DNA of 64,000 bases from Eubacteriaceae bacterium (GCA_030156895.1 JASGLP010000001.1:1-64000), one strand, 5' to 3'; shown: positions 1 through 9,103, numbered from the stretch's first letter. Notes: generated by a model not told the origin, from the sequence alone. Numbers and translations: made by a program.

Positions 1-459
1 ATCAATGCCGTATTCCTTGCATTTGGCCATAATGTCATGGAAAACGTCCAGACGGTCTTTAGCGGTTTTAGGAATGCCCTTGTCGCTGTTTAAAAGCGCC
101 ACACATTCCCATTTGGTATCGGCAATCGCTTTAAAAGCGGCGTCAATTTTATCCCCTTCCATGGAAACAGAATTAAAAAGGCCAGGCTTTTTGCAAAGCT
201 TCATTGATTCAATACAGGTATAGACATTGGGGCTGTCCACCGCGATAGGGGTGTCGACGGCATCCTGTACGATATCAATCAGCCATTTCATGGTTTCCAT
301 TTCGATATCATCATCCACTGAAGCACAGACATCAATATAGTCTGCTCCGGCTTCAGCCTGTTTGATTGCTAGGTTTCTAATAAATTCCGTATCTTTTGCG
401 GCAATGGCTTTAGCTGTTGACGGAATTGCGCCATTGATTTTTTCGCCAATAATGATCAT
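1..459 (-). CDS. Methyl-THF:corrinoid methyltransferase, N-terminal 153 residues (partial)
   Basis: Reading starts at an ATG at 459 behind a GGAGGT box and runs off the window start, so the C-terminus is missing. The protein opens with MIIIGEKINGAIPST and has the TIM-barrel pattern of the DHPS/AcsE/MtvA family, which moves a methyl group between a corrinoid protein and tetrahydrofolate. By my translation, 151 of 153 residues match the intact gene at 30141-30938, although many codons differ synonymously. It is therefore a diverged duplicate under purifying selection or gene conversion, not an assembly copy. The role is inferred from the family. Its corrinoid partner would lie outside the window. 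Confidence 0.9.
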   Translation of the reverse strand, partial: MIIIGEKINGAIPSTAKAIAAKDTEFIRNLAIKQAEAGADYIDVCASVDDDIEMETMKWLIDIVQDAVDTPIAVDSPNVYTCIESMKLCKKPGLFNSVSMEGDKIDAAFKAIADTKWECVALLNSDKGIPKTAKDRLDVFHDIMAKCKEYGID

Positions 460-970
460 AGCTACCTCCGAATTATTAAGTTTATTAATTTTTTAGTGTT
501 TTTTTAAATTTTACTGTTGTGCACAAGTATAGTGTAGCATCATTGTAAAGGAACGTCAATGATAAATTTAAACATAATCAAAATTTATGAATACAGTAAT
601 ATACTATTTATATAGCACAAATAGAGTATTATTTAAATAAGACTAAAATATAAAAGTTTTATTTGATTTTAGTGTAAGAATTTTAAAAAAGCTTAATTAA
701 TAATCTTATACGAAATTTAAGAAAATTATTAAACAGTGGATAAAAAAGTGAGTCATGCTAATAATAAGCTTGACTCACCTATAATTAATTTCAGCCATTT
801 CTGTCAAATCCTTAAGGTTATGGGGCTAATGTTTCAATCGGTTTTTATAAACCGGTTATCCGTTTGCGCATGTTCAGCTAAACTGACATTCCAGTTATAG
901 TATATTTTGATAAATTTAAGGTACTTATATTACAATCTACTACTATTGGACTAGAAGGGAAGTGATTAAT
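460..970. other. AT-rich intergenic region with one minus-strand terminator-like hairpin
   Basis: I found no convincing gene in these ~500 bases. The only clear structure is an inverted repeat, GTGAGTCA at 748-755 and TGACTCAC at 771-778. A run of six A lies at 742-747, so it would act as an intrinsic terminator for minus-strand transcripts. No minus-strand gene feeds into it, so it may protect the methyltransferase promoter from antisense reading or be a relic. Confidence 0.5.
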
Positions 971-1189
971 GTGGCTCATGTATCATTGCGGGTAACCGAT
1001 CAGGAAAAATTATGGATGGAAAGCTATGCTAAGCTAAATGGTGTTAATTTATCAGAGGCAGTTAAGGATGCATTTTTCGAAAAATTGGAAAATGAATTTG
1101 ATTTGAAAGTGGTTGCCAAATATGAAGATGATCCAGATAAAATGCTTCATTCACACGATGAAGTAAAAAAAATACTGGGAATTAACTGA
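971..1189 (+). CDS. RelB/DUF6290-type antitoxin
   Basis: A small acidic protein (72 aa from GTG 971; 75 aa if the upstream GTG at 962 is used) with a ribbon-helix-helix-like N-terminus, SLRVTDQEKLWMESYAKLNG, typical of RelB/DUF6290 antitoxins. It ends one base before the toxin gene, so the two are co-translated. I prefer 971 because family members begin just before the beta-strand motif, although the purine-rich box at 953-959 is better spaced for 962. Known role of the family: bind and neutralise the RelE-like toxin and autorepress the operon. The function here is inferred. Confidence 0.8.
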   Translation: MAHVSLRVTDQEKLWMESYAKLNGVNLSEAVKDAFFEKLENEFDLKVVAKYEDDPDKMLHSHDEVKKILGIN

Positions 1190-1190
1190 A

Positions 1191-1463
1191 ATGATAACGA
1201 TAGAATATTCACAAAACGCGATTGAATCGCTAAAAAGCTTTGATAAACAGACAAAAACTTTGATTATACATTGGATTGAAAAAAATTTCTCGAACACGCT
1301 TGATCCAAGTTGTGGTGGTAAGCCATTAGCGGGAAAAAATGCTGACTACTGGTGGTTTCGCCTCGGTCATTTTCGAATTATTGCAAAAATTAGCAATAAA
1401 ATGGTTGAGATCATCAATATTCGTATGACACAACGAGAAGAGGCCAGGGAAAACGATATTTAA
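1191..1463 (+). CDS. RelE/ParE-family toxin
   Basis: A 90-aa basic protein starting MITIEYSQNAIESLKSFDKQ, with the RelE/ParE fold pattern: an N-terminal helix pair, then beta-strands carrying GKNADYWWFRLGHFRIIAKI and a C-terminal strand with NIRMTQREE. It directly follows the antitoxin with a 1-nt gap. RelE members cleave mRNA in the ribosomal A site and ParE members poison gyrase. The sequence alone does not decide which applies, although the WWFRLGHFRIIA block is RelE-like. The pair probably stabilises this chromosomal region or acts in stress responses. Confidence 0.85.
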   Translation: MITIEYSQNAIESLKSFDKQTKTLIIHWIEKNFSNTLDPSCGGKPLAGKNADYWWFRLGHFRIIAKISNKMVEIINIRMTQREEARENDI

Positions 1464-1479
1464 AACCTTTGGAGGGGCT

Positions 1480-2067
1480 ATGAAAAACTTGTTATTGATT
1501 GATGCCTGTATTCGGGGTGAACAATCCCGGACGCGAAAAATCTGTAATGCCTTAATTAAGAATTTGTGCGATCAAGAAGTGTATCAACTAGAAACAGTTT
1601 ATCTGGAAAAAGAACAAAATCAGTTTTTGGATGCCAGTCGATTGGATTTGAGAACAAGGCTGATTGAGCAAAATGATTTTTCGGATGAAATCTTTGCTGC
1701 TGCTAAAAAATTTGCCGCTGCTGACCTGATTGTGGTTGGCGCACCCTATTGGGATTTGTCGTTTCCGGCAGTGTTAAAAAACTATTTTGAATTGGTCAGC
1801 GCATGCGGGGTGACTTTCTGCTATGGTGCTGATGGTATACCTCAAGGTTTGTGCCTTGCTGAAAAACTGTATTATGTGACAACATCTGGGGGCTTTATCG
1901 GTGATTTTGATTTTGGTTCTGATTATGTAAAGGGTCTTTGTATGCTCTATGGCATTAAAGAGGTGGAAATTGTAAAAGCAGAAGGTCTGGATATTGAAGG
2001 GCTTGATGAAGAAGCAACCATCTTGCAGACAATCAATGCGCTGAACGAAAAAGCAGAAAGGATTTAA
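1480..2067 (+). CDS. NAD(P)H-dependent flavodoxin-fold oxidoreductase (AzoR-like)
   Basis: A 195-aa protein with a flavodoxin-like N-terminus (MKNLLLIDACIRGEQSRTRK) and the FMN-contact segment VVGAPYWDLSFPAVLKNYFE, followed by the YYVTTSGGF loop typical of the AzoR/NQO-type family. These enzymes reduce quinones, azo compounds or flavins in the cytoplasm using NAD(P)H and FMN. A GGAGGGG box lies just before the ATG at 1480, 16 nt after the toxin gene, so it may be co-transcribed with the TA pair. The substrate is unknown. Confidence 0.8.
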   Translation: MKNLLLIDACIRGEQSRTRKICNALIKNLCDQEVYQLETVYLEKEQNQFLDASRLDLRTRLIEQNDFSDEIFAAAKKFAAADLIVVGAPYWDLSFPAVLKNYFELVSACGVTFCYGADGIPQGLCLAEKLYYVTTSGGFIGDFDFGSDYVKGLCMLYGIKEVEIVKAEGLDIEGLDEEATILQTINALNEKAERI

Positions 2068-2094
2068 ACGAGAGTTTAAATCCTTTCTGTTTTT
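2054..2094. terminator. Bidirectional intrinsic terminator overlapping two stop codons
   Basis: A 16-bp perfect inverted repeat, CAGAAAGGATTTAAAC / GTTTAAATCCTTTCTG, with a GAGA loop and T5 on the plus side. It lies inside the 3' ends of the oxidoreductase gene (stop 2067) and the convergent histidine kinase gene (stop 2076), so it encodes the last residues of both proteins as well as ending both transcripts. Confidence 0.9.
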
Positions 2095-3923
2095 GGGGCA
2101 ATCGGAAAGCTGAGCCGGGTCTTAAATAAATCGCCATCGACGAACAAATCAAATGTCCCGCCACAGGCATGTGTAAAACTTTCGGCGATTGACAAGCCCA
2201 ATCCTGAACCTTCCGATTCTCTGGCCTGGTCGCCGCGAGTAAAGCGCATCAGAATTTCTTCTGCCGTATAACTAATCTCCTTTGAGGAAGTGTTTTTCAT
2301 GGTAATCACGGCATCCGCTTGATTAGTGACCAGTTCGATATAAACACGAGACTGGGACATGGCATATTTAAGGATATTATCAAGCAGATTTTGAAAAATT
2401 CGATACAGGTGATTGCCGTCACTTTCGATAAAAATAGATTCTTGAGGAATATCTATTTTGAAGACTAAATCTGACATGTTAATTTCATCCTCAAGACTGG
2501 CAATGGATTGTTCAAGCAATTTTTTCAGATCTAGAGTCTCTAAGTTTAAGTTAAGATTGCCCGAGCTGCTTTTGGATAAATCAAAAAGACTGGCAACGAT
2601 GTTCTTCAGTTTGTCCGATTTATTTTCAAGAATTTCAAGATATTCTCTTGATGTGCCCACTATACTTGGATCTTTTGATAAAAGATTAATATAGGAAATA
2701 ATTGAAGTCAGTGGGGTCTTCAGATCATGGGACATATTGGTGATTAACTCGATCTTCATCCGTTCACTCTTCATTCTTTCTTCGACAGCCGCTTCATAAC
2801 TCTGGTCGATATTTTCAATGATTGCAGCATTGCCTTTAATCAACCAGTAAATCAACAGGGCTTCCAGTAAAATTGGCGCCAAAAACAGGATTGAACCAGC
2901 CATCAGAAAAATGGTAAAGAAAAAAACCATGGCGGCGCTTAATGAAATAAAAATAATCTCTCGATAACGTATCTGCTCGGTTGGTGGCGCTGATTGCATA
3001 ACCTGAATATCACCAGTCTTTTCGATGATTTTTTTTGCAAAATCAGAGGCTGTCGTGGTGCTTTTTTTGACAAAACGATAGCAGAACATACTCGTTAAAA
3101 AGGTATGGCTTTTTAATTTTCGCATCATCGAAAGCAAAAAGATGCCTGTAAAGGTTGTCCAGCTCGCAGTGTTTAAGGCCAGCAAAAACAGCAGCACATA
3201 GTTGTCGCCGCTACCGTATGAATAATTAAAGAGACTTTCCAGCAAAATCAAAAAGAAAGTGGGACCGAGAATAATAAATAGAACCGTTACTTCTGACCAG
3301 AGTGAATCAATGGCATTTAAGGAAATTTCCGCGTTTTGGGGGCTTTTACCGGTGGCAAAACAAAGAAATACAAACAGTAATAAGATCATAAATAATAAAA
3401 GCATAAACAGGTTAAACTGCCCGACCAGAAAATCATGGGACTGCTGCCAGTCTTCCACATTGGACGTAAAATATTCCGGGCTGATGGTCAGATAAAAATG
3501 GCTGTCCGGGTTAGCTAAAAGATCTGCATTGGAAAAATAATACCAGTCGGCACTATTAATAGAAGAAGACAGCAAATGAAACTCTCCATCTTCATAAATA
3601 ATGTTCACGGATTGATCATTGGGCGGAAAAGTCAGCGCCAGTTCCGGATTGCCGGATTCACTTGTCGCGGTTTTATAGTAATAAGAAACATAAGGACTAA
3701 TCGTTGGCTGATCATTTAATATCTCATCGATCATGTCGATCATCTCGCTATCAAATGAAGCAGAACTAAAATAATTATCATTTAGAAGCGCCCCAGGCTC
3801 GTCAACGCTGATCAAAACAGAATAAGAATAGTTGACCAGTACCGTTGTCAACAGAACGATTAAAACAAAAATGATAAATCTAACCGCCTTCGATGTACTA
3901 AAACTTTTCAATTTTGTAGCCAA
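2076..3923 (-). CDS. Membrane sensor histidine kinase
   Basis: A 615-aa kinase. One N-terminal membrane segment (~15-35) is followed by an extracytoplasmic domain (~40-160), about five further membrane segments (~165-365), the H-box NMSHDLKTPLTS with phospho-accepting His399, an N-box (N512/N516) and the glycine box GSGLGLSIAES (~572-582). The start is a TTG at 3923, overlapping the end of the response-regulator frame by 26 nt, which suggests translational coupling. The multi-helix membrane core suggests sensing at the envelope. The ligand is unknown. Its partner regulator carries a nonsense codon, so the pathway may be broken. Confidence 0.85.
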   Translation of the reverse strand: MATKLKSFSTSKAVRFIIFVLIVLLTTVLVNYSYSVLISVDEPGALLNDNYFSSASFDSEMIDMIDEILNDQPTISPYVSYYYKTATSESGNPELALTFPPNDQSVNIIYEDGEFHLLSSSINSADWYYFSNADLLANPDSHFYLTISPEYFTSNVEDWQQSHDFLVGQFNLFMLLLFMILLLFVFLCFATGKSPQNAEISLNAIDSLWSEVTVLFIILGPTFFLILLESLFNYSYGSGDNYVLLFLLALNTASWTTFTGIFLLSMMRKLKSHTFLTSMFCYRFVKKSTTTASDFAKKIIEKTGDIQVMQSAPPTEQIRYREIIFISLSAAMVFFFTIFLMAGSILFLAPILLEALLIYWLIKGNAAIIENIDQSYEAAVEERMKSERMKIELITNMSHDLKTPLTSIISYINLLSKDPSIVGTSREYLEILENKSDKLKNIVASLFDLSKSSSGNLNLNLETLDLKKLLEQSIASLEDEINMSDLVFKIDIPQESIFIESDGNHLYRIFQNLLDNILKYAMSQSRVYIELVTNQADAVITMKNTSSKEISYTAEEILMRFTRGDQARESEGSGLGLSIAESFTHACGGTFDLFVDGDLFKTRLSFPIAPKTERI

Positions 3924-4599
3924 TTCCCCATACCACCTTTAAATATTTTGGTTCTTTAGGATTGATTTCTATTTTCTCGCGAATTCGCCGGATGTGTACC
4001 ATGACAGTGTTTTCAACCGAATGGGCAGTTTACTGCCAGACATTTTCATAGATTTTTTCGGCCGAAAAAACCATGCCGGGATAGGTCATCAGAAAATTGA
4101 GAATATTGAATTCTGTATGTGTCAGTTTTACCAGCTCACCGTCAACATAAAAACATTTTGTATCCTGATCCAGTGTCAGACCGCCCACCTGAAGAATCCC
4201 CTGCTTATTGTTGCGCCAGGCATCACCTAACTGCATATAGCGTCTGAGCTGGCTTTTCACTCGGGCCACCAGTTCCGGAGGGTTAAAGGGTTTGGTGATA
4301 TAATCGTCGGCGCCGATAGAGAGGCCAAGGATTTTATCAGAATCTTCTGACTTTGCTGACAGTAAGATTACAGGAATATTTTTCGAGTCGCGGATTTTCA
4401 TTAAAGTTGAAAGCCCGTCCAGTTTAGGCATCATAATATCCAAAATGATCAGTTGGAATGAATTTTGTTCGATTAAGGCAATGGCTTCAAGACCATTTAA
4501 AGCTATGGACACTGCATATCCTTCAAGTTCAAGCAGTTTTTTTATGGCCATGGCGATATCGCGGTCATCGTCAACGACAAGAATAGTGACTGTTTTCAT
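3898..4599 (-). pseudogene. OmpR-type response regulator with in-frame TAA at codon 190
   Basis: The open part (4599 to 4030, 189 aa) has the receiver residues VVDDDRD, Asp54 in LDIMMPKLDG and Lys103 in YITKPFNPPEL, plus the first half of a winged-helix domain ending YENVWQ. A TAA follows. The same frame then continues without a shift as TAHSVENTVMVHIRRIREKI and ends at a TAG at 3898-3900, giving 233 codons, the normal OmpR/PhoB length. The residues after the stop include the DNA-recognition helix, so the truncated product should not bind DNA normally. A single GAA to TAA change would explain it. A sequencing error is possible. Confidence 0.85.
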
Positions 4600-4704
4600 A
4601 CTGATTCCTTCCTAAAAAGCTAACTTTATAATAGCTGTAAAATCTTTCGGGGGCCTAGAGAAATTTCTTAAGAATTTCTTACAGATTCCATTTCAACACG
4701 AAGA

Positions 4705-6255
4705 CTAATCATTAACTTGTTCCATTATCAGCCAGGACAGCAGTAAATAGAGCAGATCATCATCAGTATCAAAGTTGATAGTAAAGAGTTTTTTCATTCG
4801 TTCCAGCCGGGTTAAGAGGGAACTGCGGTGGATGTGCAGGGTTTTAGCGGTCAAAGAGGCGTTAAGTCGACACTGAAAATAAGCGGATAAGGTCTGATAG
4901 TACTCGGTATGCCTGGCAGCATCGTATTTTTGCAGAGCCAGCAGTTTGGAACTGCAGATTTGCTCTTTTTTAAAATCACCAGGGGCGCTTTTTAACATGT
5001 AATGTGTGGCAAGATCGTCAAAATAATGAATCCAGGCGGTTACAGCATGGGTTTGTCCAAAGTCAAGGGCAATTTGTGTTTGCGTGTAAGCGATTCTTAA
5101 ATCATTAATGTCCGTAAAAGTACGGCTAAAACCGGCAATTAACAGGCTTTCTCGCAAAAAGAGAGGAAGCTGCTGATAGAAGTCATTTTTACGAGTGTTT
5201 TTATACAAGTCAAGGTTGATCAGAAGCAGTAGTCGGTCTTCGAAAAACAGAGAAATACATCCCGGCCACTGTGCTTCGAACTCTGAGCCTAAAAACTCGC
5301 GGTAAATGTTTTTAGTATAGGAAGCTTTGGATGCAAGCTGGATCAGTTGTAGCTGATCACGAGGGTACCAGCCGTTTTCAAGCGCGATCTGCTGCCAGGA
5401 ATCAATTGGCTGCTTAATATTGCTTAACAGATTGACGAGGGGTTCCCGCATGCTGTTTAAAACAAATTGTCGGATATCTAAAGACTGATATTTCTCAAAA
5501 AGTTGTTGGCTGTAATGATATAAATGCTTAAGAATGCTCTTAATATAGGTCTTGATAGAATCGCTTCGATCGGTTTTCAAAATGATAATCAGGCGGCCGG
5601 CATAACCATCCTGATTAAAAAAATTCTGGCATAACATTTGGTCAGTCCCCTCCGGGGTGATGGATTCATAAAGAAAAATATCTTTTTTATCGTAAAGGAC
5701 CTGAAATTTATGGTCAGAAATAAAATCATTAACGGCATCAAGGGGCATATTATAATGTTCGTCTACTACGGTCTCATCAAAGACTAGTTCGCAGGATTTT
5801 GAAAAAGCGGCATAATGAAATTTATGATCGACCAGTAGAATCCACTCATCGAGGATCAGATCACAAGCGTCGATCTGGTCTTGAAAACTGCCGTTTTCAA
5901 AAACTGATTTCTGCAGCAGGCTATCCCAGCGGTCAAAGAGATTGAAGATCTTTTGCAGAGCATTAAAAAGCATCTGAAAGGTGATGGCATCTTCGATTAG
6001 AATAATTGTTGCGTCAATGTGCAGGAGCTCGCTTTCAGGTGTCTGCAATAAGATAAGCAGTGATCCTGACAGCAAAGGGTTATTGGCAGTAAGGCTGTGG
6101 TTATAATCAACCAGTAGCGTTAAGTTTTCGCCAGACAGATCGGGCTCAAAAAAGACCGGACGGGAATAGCTTAAATTTCGGCTGCACTTCTTTAGATAGC
6201 ACAGGGCAAACTCTTTTTCGAGCTGAAAGCAGATGATATCCTGGGGCAAATTCAT
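4705..6255 (-). CDS. PucR/CdaR-type transcriptional regulator 1
   Basis: A 516-aa protein whose C-terminus has the PucR helix-turn-helix pattern (YFQCRLNASLTAKTLHIHRS then SSLLTRLERMKKLF), with N-terminal and central regions of the PucR/GGDEF-like sensory type. It is a clear paralogue of the 499-aa protein at 27325-28824. Both are transcribed divergently from a UroD-family methyltransferase. It probably activates that gene (6461) in response to the methylated substrate. A dyad with TACA-N3-TGTA at its core, shared with the second PucR locus, lies in the divergent region. Confidence 0.85.
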   Translation of the reverse strand: MNLPQDIICFQLEKEFALCYLKKCSRNLSYSRPVFFEPDLSGENLTLLVDYNHSLTANNPLLSGSLLILLQTPESELLHIDATIILIEDAITFQMLFNALQKIFNLFDRWDSLLQKSVFENGSFQDQIDACDLILDEWILLVDHKFHYAAFSKSCELVFDETVVDEHYNMPLDAVNDFISDHKFQVLYDKKDIFLYESITPEGTDQMLCQNFFNQDGYAGRLIIILKTDRSDSIKTYIKSILKHLYHYSQQLFEKYQSLDIRQFVLNSMREPLVNLLSNIKQPIDSWQQIALENGWYPRDQLQLIQLASKASYTKNIYREFLGSEFEAQWPGCISLFFEDRLLLLINLDLYKNTRKNDFYQQLPLFLRESLLIAGFSRTFTDINDLRIAYTQTQIALDFGQTHAVTAWIHYFDDLATHYMLKSAPGDFKKEQICSSKLLALQKYDAARHTEYYQTLSAYFQCRLNASLTAKTLHIHRSSLLTRLERMKKLFTINFDTDDDLLYLLLSWLIMEQVND

Positions 6256-6340
6256 AGCAATTACCTTTCTGAATTAGCGATAAGCGGTTTTAGTTTATTT
6301 TAGAGCAGTCATTATTTAATTGCAAGGGAAAACAAAAAAA

Positions 6341-6359
6341 GTCCTACAATATGTAGGAC
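6341..6359. promoter_or_regulatory. Candidate PucR operator (perfect dyad)
   Basis: GTCCTACA-ATA-TGTAGGAC is a perfect inverted repeat with 8-bp arms and a 3-nt centre, between divergent pucR-like and methyltransferase genes. Its core TACA-N3-TGTA recurs at 28854-28864 between the second PucR/methyltransferase pair. Operator function is inferred. Confidence 0.6.
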
Positions 6360-6409
6360 GAAGAAGGAAAAAGTTCTGTTATTGTGTCGTCTATACAATT
6401 CGTAAAATT

Positions 6410-6442
6410 ATCATTATAATAAGAAAAAATCATTATAATAAG
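6410..6442 (+). repeat. Tandem direct repeat containing TATAAT-like boxes
   Basis: ATCATTATAATAAG occurs at 6410-6423 and again at 6429-6442, 19 bp apart, ending ~20 nt before the methyltransferase start at 6461. Each copy contains a -10-like ATTATAAT. It could be a pair of activator half-sites or overlapping promoters. Confidence 0.5.
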
Positions 6443-6460
6443 GATTGCGGAGGTATAATA

Positions 6461-7444
6461 ATGCTTACACCACGAGAAAATTTTTTAATGGCGGCGGTTC
6501 AACATAAAAAACCGGAATGGGTGCCCAACGAAATGAGTGATGTGATTATGGTTGGAGGATCATTTGAAACCTTTGAGAATGGTCCCTTTGGCGGTGGCTT
6601 GGACGGTTTTGGCGTGACCTGGCATGCGACAGAATCAGCTGGCGGTCAACCGGTTCCCGGGGGAAAGCCGATTCTTGAAGATGTGACAGCCTGGGAAGAC
6701 CTGGTAACTTTTCCTGATCTGGATGCTTTTGATTGGGAAGGCAGTGCGGCCATGCAGTTTGGCATGATGGGAGCAGATCGTGATCAGCGTGTTGTTGAAT
6801 ACAGCATTTGGAATGGCCAGTTTTTACGGTTAACGCATCTGATGGGTTTTGAAAATGCTCTTTGTGCGATGGTTGAGGAACCGGAAGCTTGTCAGGCACT
6901 ATTTTCGGCGATTACGGACTATAAGATCAGATTGGTAGAAAGGGTAGCCCACTATTTCAAACCGGATATTATTACCAATTTTGATGATATTGCCACAGAA
7001 AAAAGTCTCTTTATGTCTCCGAACACCTATCGGGATCTGATTAAACCAGAGCATAAACGACTAAATGAGGCAATTAAAGCCCTGGATATCATTCCTTTTA
7101 TTCATACCTGTGGCTGCTGTGAAGCAGTGATCCCCGATTATGTGGAAATTGGCACTGTGGCCTGGTCTTCCGCTCAGCCGATGAATGATATTGAAGGTAT
7201 CCTGAAAAAATATGGGACGCAAATTTCCGTAGTTGGCGGCTATGATACAAACGGCCGACCGGGTCTGGAAGCAGCTGCCCAGGAAGAGATTGATGCAGAA
7301 GTTAAACGTTGCATGGAAAGCTATGGCCCGCTTGGTTCTTTTGTTTTTATGGGGTTTAGGCTGATGACTGGTGCCGGTCCGGAAAGCATGATGGAAGGGA
7401 TTATTCCCATTAATGCAGCGGTGGAAAAGTACAAGCAGATTTAA
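6461..7444 (+). CDS. UroD/MtaA-superfamily corrinoid methyltransferase A
   Basis: A 327-aa protein beginning MLTPRENFLMAAVQHKKPEW behind GGAGG at 6449-6453. A longer upstream reading has no RBS. The fold is that of uroporphyrinogen decarboxylase relatives used as cobamide methyltransferases (MtaA/CmuA/O-demethylase type). The zinc-type motif HTCGCCEAV (His-x-Cys) near residue 215 is visible, but no clear third cysteine ligand. It stands alone, divergent from the PucR regulator, without its own corrinoid or methyl-THF partner, so it must share those encoded nearby. The substrate is unknown. Confidence 0.85.
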   Translation: MLTPRENFLMAAVQHKKPEWVPNEMSDVIMVGGSFETFENGPFGGGLDGFGVTWHATESAGGQPVPGGKPILEDVTAWEDLVTFPDLDAFDWEGSAAMQFGMMGADRDQRVVEYSIWNGQFLRLTHLMGFENALCAMVEEPEACQALFSAITDYKIRLVERVAHYFKPDIITNFDDIATEKSLFMSPNTYRDLIKPEHKRLNEAIKALDIIPFIHTCGCCEAVIPDYVEIGTVAWSSAQPMNDIEGILKKYGTQISVVGGYDTNGRPGLEAAAQEEIDAEVKRCMESYGPLGSFVFMGFRLMTGAGPESMMEGIIPINAAVEKYKQI

Positions 7445-7576
7445 TTAAATGGTGAATTTTTATCGAATTGCAAAACAGCAAAATATCGAAAATTCATTAT
7501 ATAAAAGTCAAGTCCCAAATAGTGTGTAAATTATGATGATAAAATCTGATGATCATAATGTGTGTTTAATAAATAC

Positions 7577-7604
7577 TTGACAGACTACACAGTTTTGCTA
7601 TACT
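7577..7604 (+). promoter_or_regulatory. Sigma-A-type promoter for the DUF234 ATPase
   Basis: A perfect TTGACA at 7577-7582, a 16-bp spacer, and TATACT at 7599-7604, about 70 nt upstream of the ATG at 7674. Confidence 0.75.
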
Positions 7605-7673
7605 TGATTCAAATAAACTAATTGGATAAGTACTATTTATGTAAATAGCAAATATTGGTCTTGGAGGGGAAAT

Positions 7674-9062
7674 ATGTTTGTCGGAAGAAAACGGGAGTTA
7701 ACCAAGCTTGAAGAAATGTATCATCATAATCAATTTGAATGTGCTGTTTTTTATGGTCGGCGGCGAGTGGGAAAAACAACCCTGATTGATCATTTCTGTC
7801 AGAAGAAAAAAGCTATCTTTTTTACTGCGGTAGAGGCAACAGCTAAAGACAATCTGGCGGCGATGTCCCGGGCAATTTTAAGTGTGACCTCGCCAGGCCT
7901 ATCGCTTCCTGCTTTTGCATCCTATGAAGATCTTTTTGTATATCTGGATGGTGTGTGTAAAAAGGAGCGATTAATTCTGGTTATTGACGAGTTTCCTTAT
8001 CTGGCTGAAAGTTATCCGGCTATTTCATCGATGTTGCAGGCTCATATTGATCATGTCTGGAAAAACAGCCCGCTGTTTCTGATTATTTGCGGATCATCGA
8101 TGAGTTTTATGGAACATCAGGTGTTAGGATACAAAAGCCCTCTTTACGGCAGACGGACAGCTCAGTTTAAAGTTCATCCATTCACATTTTTCGAAGCAAC
8201 TGAAATGCTTAGTGCTTTTAATCACGAAGATCAGGCCGTGCTCTATGGTGTGACAGGTGGTATTCCGGAATATCTTTCGCGGATTGATGCGCAAAAGAAT
8301 CGTGATAATAATCTGATTGATTTATTTTTTGATGAAAGTGGCCGTCTCTTTGAAGAACCGGTTTACCTACTAAAGCAGGAACTGCGGGAACCGGCATCGT
8401 ATCACTCAGTCATTTCTGCGATCGCTTCTGGTGCTAGTCGATTAAATGAAATCGCGACAAAAACAGGATTGGAATCGAGTGGATGCAGCAGTCTGCTTTC
8501 TTCGCTGATTGAACTGGGAATTGTTCGAAAAGAGATACCAGTGACTGAAGTTCGCAGTAAAAAAACGCTTTATCGTCTTGAAGACAGTATGTTTAGCTTT
8601 TGGTATCGTTTTGTTCGGCCTAATATCAGCGGAATCAGCCGGGGGATCGGGCCAGCGCTGTTTGAAAACCAGGTCAAACCACAAATTAATCATTTTATGG
8701 GTTATGTCTTTGAAGAAATGTGCAAGCAATACTTGTTTCTGCCAGAGGTTTACCAGAATGCTCCCTTTGCCTACAGTCAGATAGGTCGATGGTGGGGCAA
8801 TAATCCTGTAGAAAAATGTCAGGAAGAAATTGATCTGATGGCTTTTCATGGGGATCAGGCCTTGTTTTGCGAATGTAAGTGGCAGAATGAGCTGGTAAAA
8901 ATGGATGTGGTGACGGCTCTAAAACGCCGGGGTGAAATTTTTAATTATCTCAATAAATACTATATCATTTTTTCCCGCAGCGGCTTTTCCGAAAATGTTT
9001 TAAGGGAATGCCAGGAGGAAAATATTCAACTGATCGATTTTAAAACAATGATGAAACAATAG
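7674..9062 (+). CDS. AAA-type ATPase with C-terminal DUF234 domain
   Basis: A 462-aa protein beginning MFVGRKRELTKLEEMY. It has a Walker A motif GRRRVGKTTL (28-37), a Walker B-like segment LILVIDEFPYL (~102-112), a winged-helix region in the middle, and a C-terminal DUF234 block with EIDLMAF and ALFCECKWQ, a PD-(D/E)xK-like arrangement. The family is abundant in archaea and anaerobic bacteria and its function is poorly defined; STAND-like regulatory or nuclease roles have been suggested. It is monocistronic, with a strong promoter and a good GGAGGGG box. No neighbour suggests a partner. Confidence 0.85.
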   Translation: MFVGRKRELTKLEEMYHHNQFECAVFYGRRRVGKTTLIDHFCQKKKAIFFTAVEATAKDNLAAMSRAILSVTSPGLSLPAFASYEDLFVYLDGVCKKERLILVIDEFPYLAESYPAISSMLQAHIDHVWKNSPLFLIICGSSMSFMEHQVLGYKSPLYGRRTAQFKVHPFTFFEATEMLSAFNHEDQAVLYGVTGGIPEYLSRIDAQKNRDNNLIDLFFDESGRLFEEPVYLLKQELREPASYHSVISAIASGASRLNEIATKTGLESSGCSSLLSSLIELGIVRKEIPVTEVRSKKTLYRLEDSMFSFWYRFVRPNISGISRGIGPALFENQVKPQINHFMGYVFEEMCKQYLFLPEVYQNAPFAYSQIGRWWGNNPVEKCQEEIDLMAFHGDQALFCECKWQNELVKMDVVTALKRRGEIFNYLNKYYIIFSRSGFSENVLRECQEENIQLIDFKTMMKQ

Positions 9063-9103
9063 CCACTTATTTATTTCTGGCAGAAAAAAGCTTGTTTAAG
9101 AAG

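Noticed and set aside
6546-6899. 117-codon minus-strand frame opposite methyltransferase A
   Set aside because: Low-complexity, Pro/His-rich antisense shadow of a real gene.
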